From assembly GCA_037043015.1 (NCBI GenBank), contig CM073323.1, forward strand, positions 14,649,258 to 14,713,257: a stretch of 64,000 bases of DNA, given 5' to 3'. Under the pieces are notes generated by a model, which did no database searches, was not told the DNA's origin, and saw only the letters and a list, made by a program, of their open reading frames with translations. How positions within the stretch are numbered: the stretch's first letter is position 1; every line of letters starts with the position of its first letter. A program made the translations under genes and the position numbers. The DNA comes from Bryum argenteum. Lineage: Eukaryota > Streptophyta > Bryopsida > Bryales > Bryaceae. Below, one piece after another: positions 34,409 through 47,159 of the stretch.

Positions 34409-37400
34409 TCATTTCACTTGATCCGGTGTATCAAAAGGGGGTAGGAATCCTGTTCCCGGAGGAGGTCTAATGTACTTCCCCAGCGACTTTTGTCTCGACT
34501 TGCCCCTCATCCGAAGCAGTTTCTCCTTCAGTTTATGTCTCTTCTCCCGCTTTGCTCTAATACGATCTTGCCGTTCACGTTCAGCAATCCTGCTCGAGTA
34601 TATTTCACCTGTTAGTGGCCACAACCAGCCGCCAATAGGACGGTCTCCATCGTCCACCGCCTCTGCGAAGTCCTCATCGATGGCCTTGAGGGTGCTTAAA
34701 GTGAAAAATTTAATCCACATTTTTCCGTGACGTGATTCTAGTGCATGCTGCTCCTCCATCTTCCCTGAATGAGGATCCACATAAATCATGCACCGGGCAC
34801 TATGATATGCCCACACATTAACGAGTCCTTCCAGCAGCCGGCAGTAGCAGTGCTTACCCTACAGCAAAAGAGAAACAGGGTTCAGCATCATTACTTTAAA
34901 ACCTCGACTATTTTGATTCAACAGATTACAAAATTGATAAAAGCACGTGATGCAAACGAAGCTGATTATTCCTCACACCGAGAAGTTGGACTAGGGTTTC
35001 TACCTCACGCTGAAACCTTACAAAACAACAGCTTTCAAGACCGTGATACTCAGAATCCAGCGCATCCACAAATATCCTGTCAATCAGAACCATCTGACAA
35101 CATCAACAATATAGTGATGGAATAGAAGATAGTAAATACCTTCTGATCAATGGCATGTGTATAGAGCAAAGATCACCACCGATCAATTCATCATAGATAC
35201 TTGGATGTGAGACTCCTACTTGTTGAGCTATAATATAACGGCGTATGATTTCAACTTAGATAAACTACTGCGAATGCATTCCCTGCCCCGAGAGATGAGG
35301 CGCATAAGACAAGATGAGACGAGCCTGGAACAGGTAGTTGCAGACACTTCGTAATGCATGTAATCATACGCGAATGCAAGGCACTGTACCTGGAAAACAT
35401 TACGAACTCCACAAAGGACGAGGTCGGCATGGCCCACGAATGCAAGGCAGACCATGAACCGCCATCAGCTGGCATTGGCGGCAGGTTCGTCCAATTAGCG
35501 GGCAGCCCATACATGCGCCTGAAAGACGCAGAAAACGCCTCCCTGCAGAGTGCACGATGCTTGTCAGATTCACTGCCCGTTGGCCCTCTTGCCTTCTAAT
35601 AAACATCCTGCAAGCAAAATCGACACCCCAGCTCTTCCCGCTCACAGGGAATGACATGTACACCTGAGACTCGGACGGCCAAAACAAGAACCATAATTCT
35701 ACTGTCCTCCCAATTGTAGCGTACTTCTGAATTATACTTTCATGGAACCATTGGCCAGCATTTTGCTGTGAGCATTGACCAAGTTTAATCCCTCTCCGCC
35801 CTATTAAGCTTACAGAAAAGAAATCCCGACGCACAACGAATAAGGTGATGCCATGCCTGCATTTGCCAGCGTTGATGAAATCGCAGTTATCCCAGAAATC
35901 TTCTTGCTGCTCCGCAGGAGTATCCCGGTGCGATATATCAGCAAGACCGTCGCTACGAGCCCAGAAGTAGACAGCATCACCGTGCTTCCGAATAGTCACT
36001 GCATCGATGATCGCATCTTCGGCAACAGCTCTTAGTGCAACCTGGATACGACATCAAGCTTGTTAATGAACAATAAATAGTATATTTGGTATGATGAGGA
36101 ATACATTCTTAATATATCATCAAGGAGAAAATAGCACTGGTGTCCCTTTCTTTTTAAATCGAAAATTGAACGTACGTTTTTGCTCGACGCTCGCCAGTGC
36201 TGAAAACCAATCCACGGGTGTCTGTGCAAGTAGTCAATGCGATAGGCAACCGCGAAGAAGGCACTATATTCACACAAAACGTTGCGATAATAGGAGTTGT
36301 TGACGAGGCCCGGCAATCGTGCTTGGGCATCAACGTCGTCATCACCTGGACGCCTTCCACGCGTTGTCTGAATACAAGATACAAACATTAAGGTCAAAAA
36401 CTTAGTCGAAGTATCTACAAAGACAAGACGTGAACATAGGGAGATGAATGCTCGTGGAATCAAAATAAGTTAATTGTCCAAAGCTCATCCTCCCGCATGT
36501 ATCCATACCATGAGTATGACTTATTACAGGCGAACTGGGCACAGCAGGTAAAAGTTCTCCCTTGAACAAACCGCTTCTGGATAATTGCCTTCAGACGCTT
36601 ACACTGATCAATCTCTCTTTGAAATTATTATTTCTCGAACTTAGCCAACGGGCTGTAGAATATTGATGGATAGTTAGTACGGTATGATATTGCTTACCAG
36701 ACTTACACCTCGGTAGAGATTGTTCTCATCGTGAAGGAACGGCCATGCACCTTCACCATGATATGGTTCATAAATGCACAAAGGCTGTCCACTACGCTGA
36801 ATTTCTCCATCGGTCCGTTCTTTCAAGTCATCCTTGTGCACCTCTGTCTTCTTTACCATCTTCGTGACATCCTCCCAGGTAGATTGTGATTGTACTTTTC
36901 TGTCTTCAAGCTGCAGAGAGAGATCCGGAGTATACGGAAGGGTTATGGAAGAGATGTGTCCACATGTTACGACATGGAGTAGTTACTTCAGAACGATCAC
37001 TGTTGAAGTGCAAGTTACAGCACTTAGACCTGAACATACCTGTTCGTGCTCGATCATTTCTGCTTCAAGGTCCTTCTCCATTGCTATGGCAGCGTCCAGA
37101 TCGAAATCACTCACAAAATCCCAGTCCTCAACCGATTTAGGAAACTCGATTTTGTCCCTGATATTCTGAAATTCGCTACTGTTGTTCTGTAGCATCCACT
37201 GGTGCTCCAACATTTCGATAATTCCAGAACCGACATCATTTATGTCAAGCATGAGCTCCTTCATCTGAGACTGAAAAGACTCCCAGGTAGGAGTACCCGC
37301 TGGGAAAAGCGTATCCCAGCACCATTCTCTTCTCAATCCCTTCACGGCTTCATCTAATGGTCGTGGTAGTGCTGCTTCAACAGGGAATTCTAATATGCTT

Positions 37401-40400
37401 TCCAAAAGTTCCCCATAACTCAAGCTCACCATAGAAGCAAACATGTTCCGAGCCTTGAACTGCCCATTCGAGGCAATCACACCCACTGACTGGTCCTTTG
37501 ATGCACGTAAGATATCCTCACTCAGTTTCAAGACATCTCCAACTGGAAAGAGGAAACCAGTGTCTCCATCTACTATCTGTCACACATTCACATGTTCCAT
37601 GATGGACTGAGTTACATTTCAAAATGCCACGAACCGTAGGGTACAACGCGCAATACTCACACTATCAATTTAAAACCTGCTGAGTGACTGACGTATCTAA
37701 ACGTAACTCACACGAAACCCAAAAATAAATGTATAGAATGCACTTCCACCACCAGCCATCCAATCTTACTTTATCTCGAAACGTACTCCGATTTGGAGCA
37801 ATCACGAGCCGGTGCAAGCTCATGGCCCGACTCAGGATCGGCGGAAACGATTGCTCATCACGGAACGAGCCATACACAACAACATCTGACGACCATAGCA
37901 ATCCCGTCACATCCTCACCAGCACCTACATAACGTACTGTGCCATTCTCCACCCCAAGATGCACAGCCATAACCTGATGATGCAACGCGAGAATAATTCA
38001 ACACCTTAATCATAGAATACTCCTCTTTTGACACTACACCTAAGCTCAAAACACATCATTATCCATAAACTATTCGTCCTACAATAAGAAACCATCGAAG
38101 AAAGTTTCCTACACAGAAAAACCGTAGTTATTCTATGGTTTATTACTGATGCACCGGCGTAAAAAACAATAGAGCGGGTACCATTTGATACCTGTAAGAT
38201 ATCACCGTAGCTGCTTGACTGATTTCCATGGCCGAAGATCAATAGCTGAAAACGCCGACGAGGATTTTGCGAGGCATGATCATATTTATTTTTAGATCTC
38301 GTCACTGCCCGCATCACAAGTGCATGCTCTCTCCACATCCCTTGATAAAGGAAAGGGCTCCCAACAACAGCAATCACGAAGTCATCGGACCGAAATCCGT
38401 GTTGTGCACGTAAGCTTTCTCGGGAATGAGAAAGCATGTACTCTTCGGCCATCCAGACTTCCTCGGGAGATCCTGGAATGACAAAGAAATTCCCGGTATC
38501 CAAGGCGGTGTAAATCATCTGCAAGAACACATACAATTATGAGAACAGACACGTTGTCAGTTCCATACCTCTCTCACATCTACCTAATCTGGACTAGAGG
38601 TTAAAGAATGCAACAGCAATGATAAAACAACCCATAAATATAGATTCTAACAGCAGTCTCTGACAAAGCAGTTAGGTTCTCCCCAATAGGTTGACATGTT
38701 GATAATGCTACGTTGGTGTCAAAACAGTAGGAAATTAAATAAATGTCAACATAGATTGAACTTGGATATGATCTTTACATAGATTTAAGTACTCGACAAT
38801 CGAAAAAATGTGAAATGTAGGTTGATGACACCAAGCAGTAAAGTTCACAAGAAGCCTACCGGAAGTGCGTAGTCTTGGAAAACTACTACATCGGCCCTTC
38901 TGAAACTGTGTCTCCAGTCCTTTATGAGTCCCTTCGCAGCTCCTGCCTCGTAAGCGCCAAGACGACGTCCTAAAGAATCGTCGGTGATTGTCCATACCAC
39001 GGGTATATTTGCGAAGGGCTCCCGAGCAAGGCTGGATATACAGATCAAATTTAGCAGTAGATTTTCAAGCTTCGAAAAGTTGAAACGTTGCGAAGAGGCA
39101 GACTGCTGGAAAGAAAAATACATGTAGAGTGGATCGTTCAGAGACTCAAGATCGACTTGGACAGGATTAATAGTACATACCTATTTAGAACGGCCTTCGT
39201 ATGGACGGAGAATGCAATGACACCTTCGTAGCTGCGCAACAAATGCACACGTCAAACTTGACCAAACATCGTGCACTGTAACAAACCTAATCAAACGTCG
39301 CACTGACAAAAGGTCCACAAGATGCTGCAGATCCTACACGTAAATTCTTTGCCCTTTCCCTGTTAAGGCAGCTTCACTGCTTTCTATAATTCCTCTGAAA
39401 TTCTAACATTTGGGTGGAATGCAGTACTCACTTCAGCCAATCGACACTCGTCACATCCTCAATGTTGACTTCCAGTTGGCTGACAGGAACACCTAGCGCC
39501 TCCCAAGTGGATCGAAGCTCACCATCTTTCAAAGTGTGCACCTACAATGAATACATCAGAAGGGCTACATCAAAAATAAGAAAACTGAAAGAGTCATCGG
39601 GCTGATGAGGAAGGACATTCATCGGGTTGAATTTTATAGGTCCAGGGTCACCAGAGGTAATTTATGTAAAGTATGGACGATGCAGACCGCTCTTACTCAA
39701 AAGTGACAAAAGACTAAAATATGATAGTCACTTCGGTCCCGCTTATAGAAGTTGTAGGTTTACCTCTAAATTGTAGCCTAGTTCTTGCAGACCTCTCGCG
39801 ATCGAGAGCTGGTAGAGAGAAAGAGAGTTCTTCACGAGATTGGGGCACACCTGCAAAGGTTAAAAACCATAACTTAGACTCGCAGATATGTTGAACTCAG
39901 AACTGGTGCAACATCATTCACAATTTTCTAGAACTGAATCATTCTATACAGCAACTAAAAGAATACGGTGTGATGTCAAAAGCTATGAACACGACGTGCT
40001 CGATAAACAGAAACCAGCAATGTCGTGCAATTTGCTCGACTCAGAGACTACATTATAATGTCTGCGATTCGAGATAGTCACACGGCTCTCCAACGCTGAG
40101 ACTGATCTGTAAGGAACAGAGAGGTTTTCCTAAGTAATATACCGCTAATGAACTAAACTTCTCGGAAAAATTCAAGACTGCGGGTCAGCGCCAGAAAATT
40201 CTGCCCGCAATATGAGACGAGCAAGTACACTTCTAAAATGCACTCTTCAAACTTAACAGGATTCAAAAACCAACTGGAAAAGTCACCGTTGAGAGCGATT
40301 TCGAATAAGAAGCCTGGCTACTTCAACAAAACTATGAATCCTCGATCACACGTAAATCGTGATCATTCCATAAGAATCTAACCAAGAGCAAAGTGACGCT

Positions 40401-41016
40401 CTTTCACGAAGTCGATTCCTCGTGATAACCGAGAATCAATCGGGAAAAGGTTTAAGCGTACCAATGCAAGGCGCGGCAATCGCACAGGAGATCGTATCTC
40501 TTTTCTCAACTCAGCTACCGTAGCTCTTCCTTTCGACAGCAACAATCGCTCCACAACGTTGCGAGGCACAAATCGCACATCGTCAGCGGAGGTCGTCGTT
40601 GTTGCCAATTCCGTTGTTCCAAGCTCACGGGGAAAAATATCCAGGGATTCAGCTTGCAAGTCGGTGTGTCGAAAAAGATGAAACACAAACCCGTAAGTAA
40701 AAATTTCAATGAGGACAAAAACCGCCACGACGGACATAACAATTCGGTAAACGGCGGATGACGTTTTCCAAGCTTTCGGTGCAGGAACTCTCTCTCCGAT
40801 ACTCGGCCTCCTCTTGTATTCTCTGCTATTTCCATTGCCGTTGAGGTTTTGATTCAGCCGTTCGTGGAATCCATCGGCAATCACAACCGTCTGGTGAGGT
40901 CGCCTGAGCGGATAACTAGAGGAGCGATGATGCTGAGGTTGCTCAAGTGACGATGCTGACTCAATGGTGGAGTGGCTACTCCACGCATCCAAGGTCACAG
41001 CGGACGAGTCGTCCAT
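34409..41016 (-). CDS. Golgi-type glycosyltransferase, GT4/"family 1" (At5g04480/At4g01210-like)
   Basis: Fourteen exons on the minus strand: 40462-41016, 39764-39850, 39432-39541, 39181-39231, 38860-39031, 38192-38518, 37770-37973, 37040-37576, 36698-36910, 36176-36367, 35857-36041, 35390-35542, 35022-35076, 34409-34858. The sum is 3291 nt (1096 aa), close to Arabidopsis homologues of about 1030-1050 aa. Residues 1-90 are a Ser/Arg-rich cytosolic tail, followed by one membrane span (about 95-120, VYRIVMSVVAVFVLIEIF), so a type II Golgi-like protein. A GT-B fold follows: PRLALV start, TITDDSLGRRL, GSPFLYQGMW and the donor-site region VVYGSFRDEQSFPP ... APNRSTFRDKIVDGDTGFLFP. The plant-specific C-terminal half carries YEPYHGEGAWPFLH, HPWIGFQHWRA, WSALHSWAMPTSSFVEF and a basic KREKRHKLKEK tail. 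Donor and acceptor sugars are unknown. Intron 11 (35543-35856) appears to be GC-AG; all others are GT-AG. Start ATG 41016 follows an in-frame TGA. Confidence 0.93.
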
Positions 41017-41536
41017 TCCATTTGCCAATTGTCCCGGCCCTCAACAAAGCATAAATACGTAATTGCAAAGCTCGTAAGAAAGTCCACCGAATTGGCTTGC
41101 GAAAAGCGCTCAAAATTCTCAATCACAAGGCAATTACAAGACGGGAGATAGACGGATTGAGGAATCTATGGAGAAGCGGAAGAGCTCAAGAGCGGGAGGC
41201 TCAAGGGCGTCTTGTGGAAGAACATACAGAGTCCAAGGAGACAAAGCAGCCGCACTCGATGCAGTCGGAGCAGGTACCCATGGCCCCATCCACGACCCAT
41301 ACATACATCTATGACCCCCATACATGGCCATGGCCATGCCATACGCATTAACTCTAACTTACTGCAACTCCCTGTTCACACCACTTCTCTCGATATTAAT
41401 TACCTCTCCTTCTTCCTGTTCAATTCCAGCTATCTTTACTTCGCCTATATATACAAACGGCGTGTTGAATAATGGAGCATCATTTTCCTCATGATTTATT
41501 AACTACAGTTTAAGAATCCAATTTAGGGTTAAAACG

Positions 41537-41542
<6 letters not shown>

Positions 41543-41593
<51 letters not shown>
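41543..41593. repeat. T run of about 51
   Basis: Near-uninterrupted T tract about 530 bp upstream of the glycosyltransferase start. It may be the reversed poly(A) tail of an old retroposed insertion, but no element body was identified. Confidence 0.95.
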
Positions 41594-41594
<1 letters not shown>

Positions 41595-41599
41595 ACACA

Positions 41600-43740
41600 A
41601 GAGTAATATTGAAATCAAAAGTTTATTTCTCCAGAAAATCTTTAAAAGAATTTGGTTTAATTCTGCCGGGCTTCGGCTCTAGCTCTTGTATGTGTTTAAC
41701 TTCAGTAAAGCATATATTGTTCAAGAAAGTTTATTTCTCCGCAAATTACAATAACTCACTATTTTGGTTCATGATTGTATTTCTCTCAATTGATTAATAC
41801 ATTGATTGTTTCGTAGAATGATTTTTAAAAATCTAAAGTTGGAAGAAGCCTTATGCAAATATTATTCAACTTCTCAGAGTTTCTTCATTGAAAGTGTAGT
41901 AGCTAATGCTTTGAAAATCTATTATATAAATGGATGAATTTCACTAAAAATATGCTCAATTAGTAGATTATGTTTATTTTCTGAAAAATGTGGCATTTTT
42001 TTTTTACATTCGATGATTCCATGTCTGTACGTACATAGAGATGTCTTCCTAGGAATGAGTTTGCATGATAACTTAAAGAACTGAAAATTCATTTTTAGGA
42101 GCTTTAACACAACACATTCCAACCTCCTTGCATTTGGAGTACATGGTTCTTGTACAAATGGTTTCCGACTTGTCTGCTTCAATCTACTCTTAAGATTTGA
42201 CTACAAAATAAACGCACTAAGGTTCTATTAAATCCTCACAAAGGGAAACTTGTAATCTTAGCATTGCATGATGAATTAACATTTATTTTCGGCTTGCAAC
42301 ATAAAAAAATTACAATTGTACAAGTTTAGCAAAGGAAGCCAGATCCCCACTGTCAATTACTGTAGGTGATTGCACAGTGATTAAAAATCACTACAGAGTA
42401 TTTGTAATTTGCATATGCAACTCGTGGGTATTTCCATATGACTAATTTTTCTCACCAATTATTCCTTAAATATAAAGTTGGGGCGCATACTGTATACCCT
42501 TCTATAAGTGTATGTTTTTTGTGTCAGCATATTTGCCATTCGGTTGCGCTATTTGGGGTGAAAGTTTGTTTTGGCAGACACGGTTTGACCCTAGACTGCA
42601 TGAGGCCAGCAGGTTCCGGGAATCCGGGCTCGTGGGTGGGATGCAGCACAGTTGTTTCCGTTATTTCAATTACAGTGCACGGTAAATCGGACGGTAAATT
42701 CCTTTTTGGAACTCAATTTGTAAATTAGGGATCACCGTATTTCAGTGCTACGAGCGTTTTTTGGAGCCCAGGGAGGGGATGGGTAATGAGCCCCCTAATT
42801 TTTTGATGTATAGGCATTAAATGCCAAGGAGTAGGCTTGTAAGGGTAATTTGGGGTCGCGGACCTCAAATTTGAATTCAAAATTATCAGAAACGGCCACC
42901 AGGGGGTGACAGGTTACAACAATTTTAGTGGCTGAATTATCCATTTATGTGCCTTGCCTTCCGGCGTGGGGTGGGGTATCGACGCCCACTTGAGCGGCAC
43001 TTGCGAGCTTACGACAAAACCGAGTGGCCCGGCCTAGAGCGCATGGCTGGGCATGCTCTTAGAGCATCGCCACTAGATGGCCTGACACCCACTAGAAATG
43101 AACTTTGAGGCCACTGAAGCCCCCAAACAGTCTCCTCCAAGGAGCTAATTTAGAGGAAAGAACCTTGAGAGCGTCCATACAAGTAACGTGGCAGGTCAAA
43201 CAAGTAGTTCCCCCTAGTGCCACTTTAAGCCACTATAGCTTGGAAGAATTTGTCCTAGACAAGGCAAGGAGATGGGAGAGATAGGATCTTAGGTTCTTTG
43301 AAGTTACACAAAGACACCACAAATAGTTGAATTCTTGAAAGTTGCAAGAATCTTTCTATCCTTTTCTTTCCAGCAACAACACAGATATCAACTTCAGAGC
43401 GCTTCCCGTCACTTTAGAGCCTTGCGAGATTTAGTACTCAGCTGATTACTTGAGAAATTAATCACTCCTGAATATCACAGCTAGTGATCGAACTGCTGCT
43501 ATGTTATACTCCCGATTACTGAGTGAACAATCACTGAACAATCTTTTCGATTGTATATTGTTCAAATTCGAAAACTCTTCTATACCCATTGAATTATTCA
43601 CAACGCTTGAGCTACTATTATACTGATTCTGCACTGTTGTCATTCCTCATGTCTCAAGTATGATGATTCTATTGGATCCACAGTATCAATTCGGTCACAT
43701 ATTAATTTGTGATTTGGCACAACCTGCATCTGGTTACCTC
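41600..43740. other. No supported gene
   Basis: AT-rich sequence up to about 42.5 kb, then a GC-richer block (42.55-43.3 kb) with AGAGCATCGCCACTAGATGG, a type of start often seen at plant MITE ends; no matching inverted end was found. Confidence 0.4.
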
Positions 43741-46540
43741 GGGGGGGGGGGGGCGCACAGGGCCATTCAGTTGAAAAATGGGCACTTTTTAGTTGAGATT
43801 TTTTTCAACCGGGGGCCGCACAGGGAGGCTCATTTCAACTGTGAGAAAATTTCTCAACTGTGGTCCCACAGAGGAGAAAATTTCTCAACCTTGTCCCCCA
43901 CACCTAATAATAACATAGTTGAGATTTAACACTATGAATCTCAACGAAACTCAATGGTGCCCCGACCCACCATTGAGTTTCATTTTTTAGAGGGCTTCCA
44001 TGAATTGGATGTTAATTTGATCATCATCCATTTTTTTCCCTTTACTGTATTGCAATTACTGGAAATTGGTGCTTAACCCCTAAACGTCCTTGGGGTATTT
44101 TTAGCCAAAAACTCATTTTCAAAAAAAGTGATATAGATGAAAATAAAGATAAGCTATTCAAATCTCAACCGTACAAACTTGTAATAGACTTGTAGTAGAT
44201 CATGTGGACCAAAACTTGACTCATGGGACCTCATAGATTGCGAGATCATAACATAGTAGTGCGCAAAACAGGCTACAAAATACCATCATTTCCACTTTGA
44301 AGTGAAAATACTACCAACATGAAATCTGCAATCAAAAAATCAGCAATTAGAAAGTTGTTCATCTTCATCTCAAAGACACTCTTGTACCAAAAAAATTCAT
44401 CAAAAAAAAATCTTGGCTCAGATACTAGCCTTGTACTCGTGAAAACTGCCAAAAATTTTACAAAGGAAAAATAGTCCAAAACTAGACCCCTCGCACTCAA
44501 ATCCATGGCTTTTCTTCAATATATCCTCGATTGGGTCAAGGTTTCTACCACTAAAAGTAGACTATAATTGGAATCCATCCAAAAATATAAAGTCAAAATC
44601 TAACGGTGGATGAAGGAGATCTAGCTCTTCAAAAATCATCCATTTTTTCACTTTTTTCATTGTAGAAACATCATTGCAAAGCCAATACCAAAGTTATCTA
44701 GATCAAAAAACTTCCAACTACAAAGTTGTTGGGATGCATCTAAATATCAAACCTATGAAAAAAAATTCATGAAAAACTATTTTAGATTTCACATAATTGG
44801 CTTGCAATGGTAAAACATGCCAAATGTTTGAAAACCCAAAAACAAAAGCTGCCTTCACTAAAATCCATTCCATTTATTCATACTTTATTTTATGAGTCTG
44901 CAATTTTTACCACATAAACTAGACTTGATTTGTGACCTAACCCAAGTGATTTCGTCAAAAACGGAGTTTGGATGAAGAAGTTATGGCTCTTCAAAGTTTC
45001 TGCCCTTCATCCAAAATGTCGTTTTTCGACACTAGGGACGTTTAGGGGTTAATAAACTAGGGGGCTTGAGGTACCAGAGTACCAATACTCTCACCCCAGT
45101 TATTATTCGGTCACCTCACCTCACCACTGATCATATTATTAATAAAAATTAATAAATATTATTACATTATTATATTATAAAATATTATTATACCATTAAA
45201 TATTATTATATTATTAAATTATTAATATAAAAATATTCTATTACATATTATAAAATATGTATTCATTATATTTGTATTAGTAAACTTTGTATTATTGATA
45301 TATTAACAATACTAGTACAAGGGAATTATGGTCATAAATCGATTTTCGCGACAATGCTTACAAATCAAGAAAAAGATATCGGGAGGAGTCACAAGCCCGT
45401 CAAAGCATGTTGGATCTGGAACGCAGGACGTCTCACTCTTGATCAAGAAAGAAACAATCGACACGGAGCGCAACTAGATGCTATCTTGATCGTTGTCAAT
45501 AGTTTAGCACAATCGCTGCTCTGATTGCAAATTCCGTGAAAGAGAAACGTAGTGATGATTAAAAAAAAATAGCATTTTAGATCTCATCTTAAGGATTATG
45601 TACTTGTCATTTTCAATGATCTCTAAAGGTTCAAGGATTGTGTTCATTTTTGTTTTTGAATAAAGGGTTGTGATTTATTTTTTCTTAATTAATTCCAAGT
45701 ACTCGAATTTCATCTAGTATGAACTTGTATATATCTCAAAGAGACATACATATGTCTTACTAACTCAATATAATCTAACCCCTAAACATTCCAAATGTTT
45801 TTTTTTGTACACTATGAATGAAGGGCCTTAACTTTGAAGAGCCATAACTCATCATTCAAATTTTGTTTTGAACCTTTTTGTACATTTTCAATTAAGGGCC
45901 TAAACTTTAAAAAAATTCTTCAGCTAAAATAATTAATTTTTTGAGGGCTAAATAATTTATTTATTGAGGCCTAAGTGACAAGTTTTTTTAGGCTAAATGA
46001 CATATTTTTTGAGGAGTAAATAATAAGTTTTTTGAGGGCTAATTATTAAATTTTTTGAGGGTTAAATAATAATAATAATTTATTTATTTTTTATCTTAAT
46101 ACTCTAATTTGTGTTGAAATAGTCCAATATGTCTTGAAGTAATTTATATCAAAATAATGTAAATTGTGTCCAAACATTTGAACTTCACAAGATACTATGG
46201 AATAAGGCAAAGGAAAAAATTGTGTCACAATTATCCAATTTATGTGAAATAATATTAAATACCTAATTTGTGTAAAAATAATTCAATAAGTTGAATGGAA
46301 AGAAAGAGGATGTGTTGATGAATTATGAAGTCTCATCCATTGCTTTATTTTCAACCGGATTTCCTGTGCGGCCTACAGTTGAAAAACAATCCAAGTTTGG
46401 TTGAAAATCTGAACTGGATTTTTTGAACTCAATCGCTAGTGCGGCCTCTGATTCGATTGAAAACTTTCAACCAATAGTTGAAAAACTCAACTAGCTAACT
46501 TCAACTCAACTCAACTGGACTCCCAGTGCGCCCCCCCCCC
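43741..46540. mobile_element. 2.8-kb inverted-repeat element bounded by G and C runs
   Basis: The left end is a run of 13 G followed by CGCACAGGG. The right end is CCCAGTGCG followed by a run of 10 C, its inverted copy. Subterminal motifs recur in inverted orientation: GGCCGCACAGGGAGG (about 43817) on the left, and CCTGTGCGGCC (about 46361) and GTGCGGCCTC (about 46440) on the right. CAACTGAAAA-like blocks also alternate near both ends. Inside are the nested 44073-45052 element, a very AT-rich stretch (45120-45300) and no transposase frame. Target duplication not identified. Confidence 0.65.
44073..45052. mobile_element. 980-bp non-autonomous DNA transposon, TTAACCCCTAAACGTCC ends
   Basis: The left end TTAACCCCTAAACGTCC and right end GGACGTTTAGGGGTTAA are perfect inverted copies of 17 bp. 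The interior shares long blocks with 28581-29195, 18370-19345 and 22753-23186, including CATAGATTGCGAGATCATAA, GCCATAACTTCTTCATCC and ACGACATTTTGGATGA. No open frame of note. No clear target duplication was found. It sits inside the larger 43741-46540 element. Confidence 0.85.
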
Positions 46541-46870
46541 TCATATGTGATCTCAATTCAGCTTAATAATTCCAACAAGAATGTCTCATCCCATATCAAT
46601 CTGTCCATATGTTTGCAGTACCCAAAGATCTTCACTGAATGGATGTTAGTACTTCTATCTCCAATTTTTCATTTGTTTACCAAAAAAAAATCATCTAACA
46701 CTATTGCAATTTTGTAGATAGTCAAAGTTACTACAAATATTGTTAGAGTTGACATATAGTGTTTGAACATTATGGAGACTATTGACGTTTAACGTTTAAC
46801 GTGGGCTATTATTGTGTCCAACAACAATCTACCTATTCAGTGTAGTGTCACTATATGAGAGACCATAAAG

Positions 46871-47150
46871 TTAACCCTTATACCCCCAAGCACGCATGAG
46901 GAGCTTTTTCCTACAAAATCTGCTTTGTAGTTTTCACTGTACTCAACATTTCACTCATATTGCGATGTCAAACTCATCACCTTCTTTTGATGCATTCCAT
47001 TTGTATGAGTGATTTTTTTGTGCTTTTGAAAGGATGGTGGTAGGTAGGTTGGGGTTGTACATAACCTTGTAGGAGGTTGCAGCTCATCCTTGATTGGTTC
47101 ATTCATGATGCCCAAGTCCAAAAGATGCTGTAATCCAATTTTGGGCTGCC
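46871..47150. mobile_element. Partial copy of the 371-bp TTAACCC MITE
   Basis: It begins TTAACCCTTATACCCCCAAG and then follows the 20957-21327 element closely (for example TGTACATAACCTTGTAGGAG and GATGCCCAAGTCCAAAAGAT), but breaks off after GGGCTGCC before the right inverted repeat. It therefore lacks one end. Confidence 0.8.
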
Positions 47151-47159
47151 CGTGGGCGA

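Noticed and set aside
35750..35856. Readthrough of glycosyltransferase exon 11 to a GT donor near 35816
   Set aside because: The phase at that donor does not match the next exon and adds residues not expected in the family; the GC donor fits both homology and phase.
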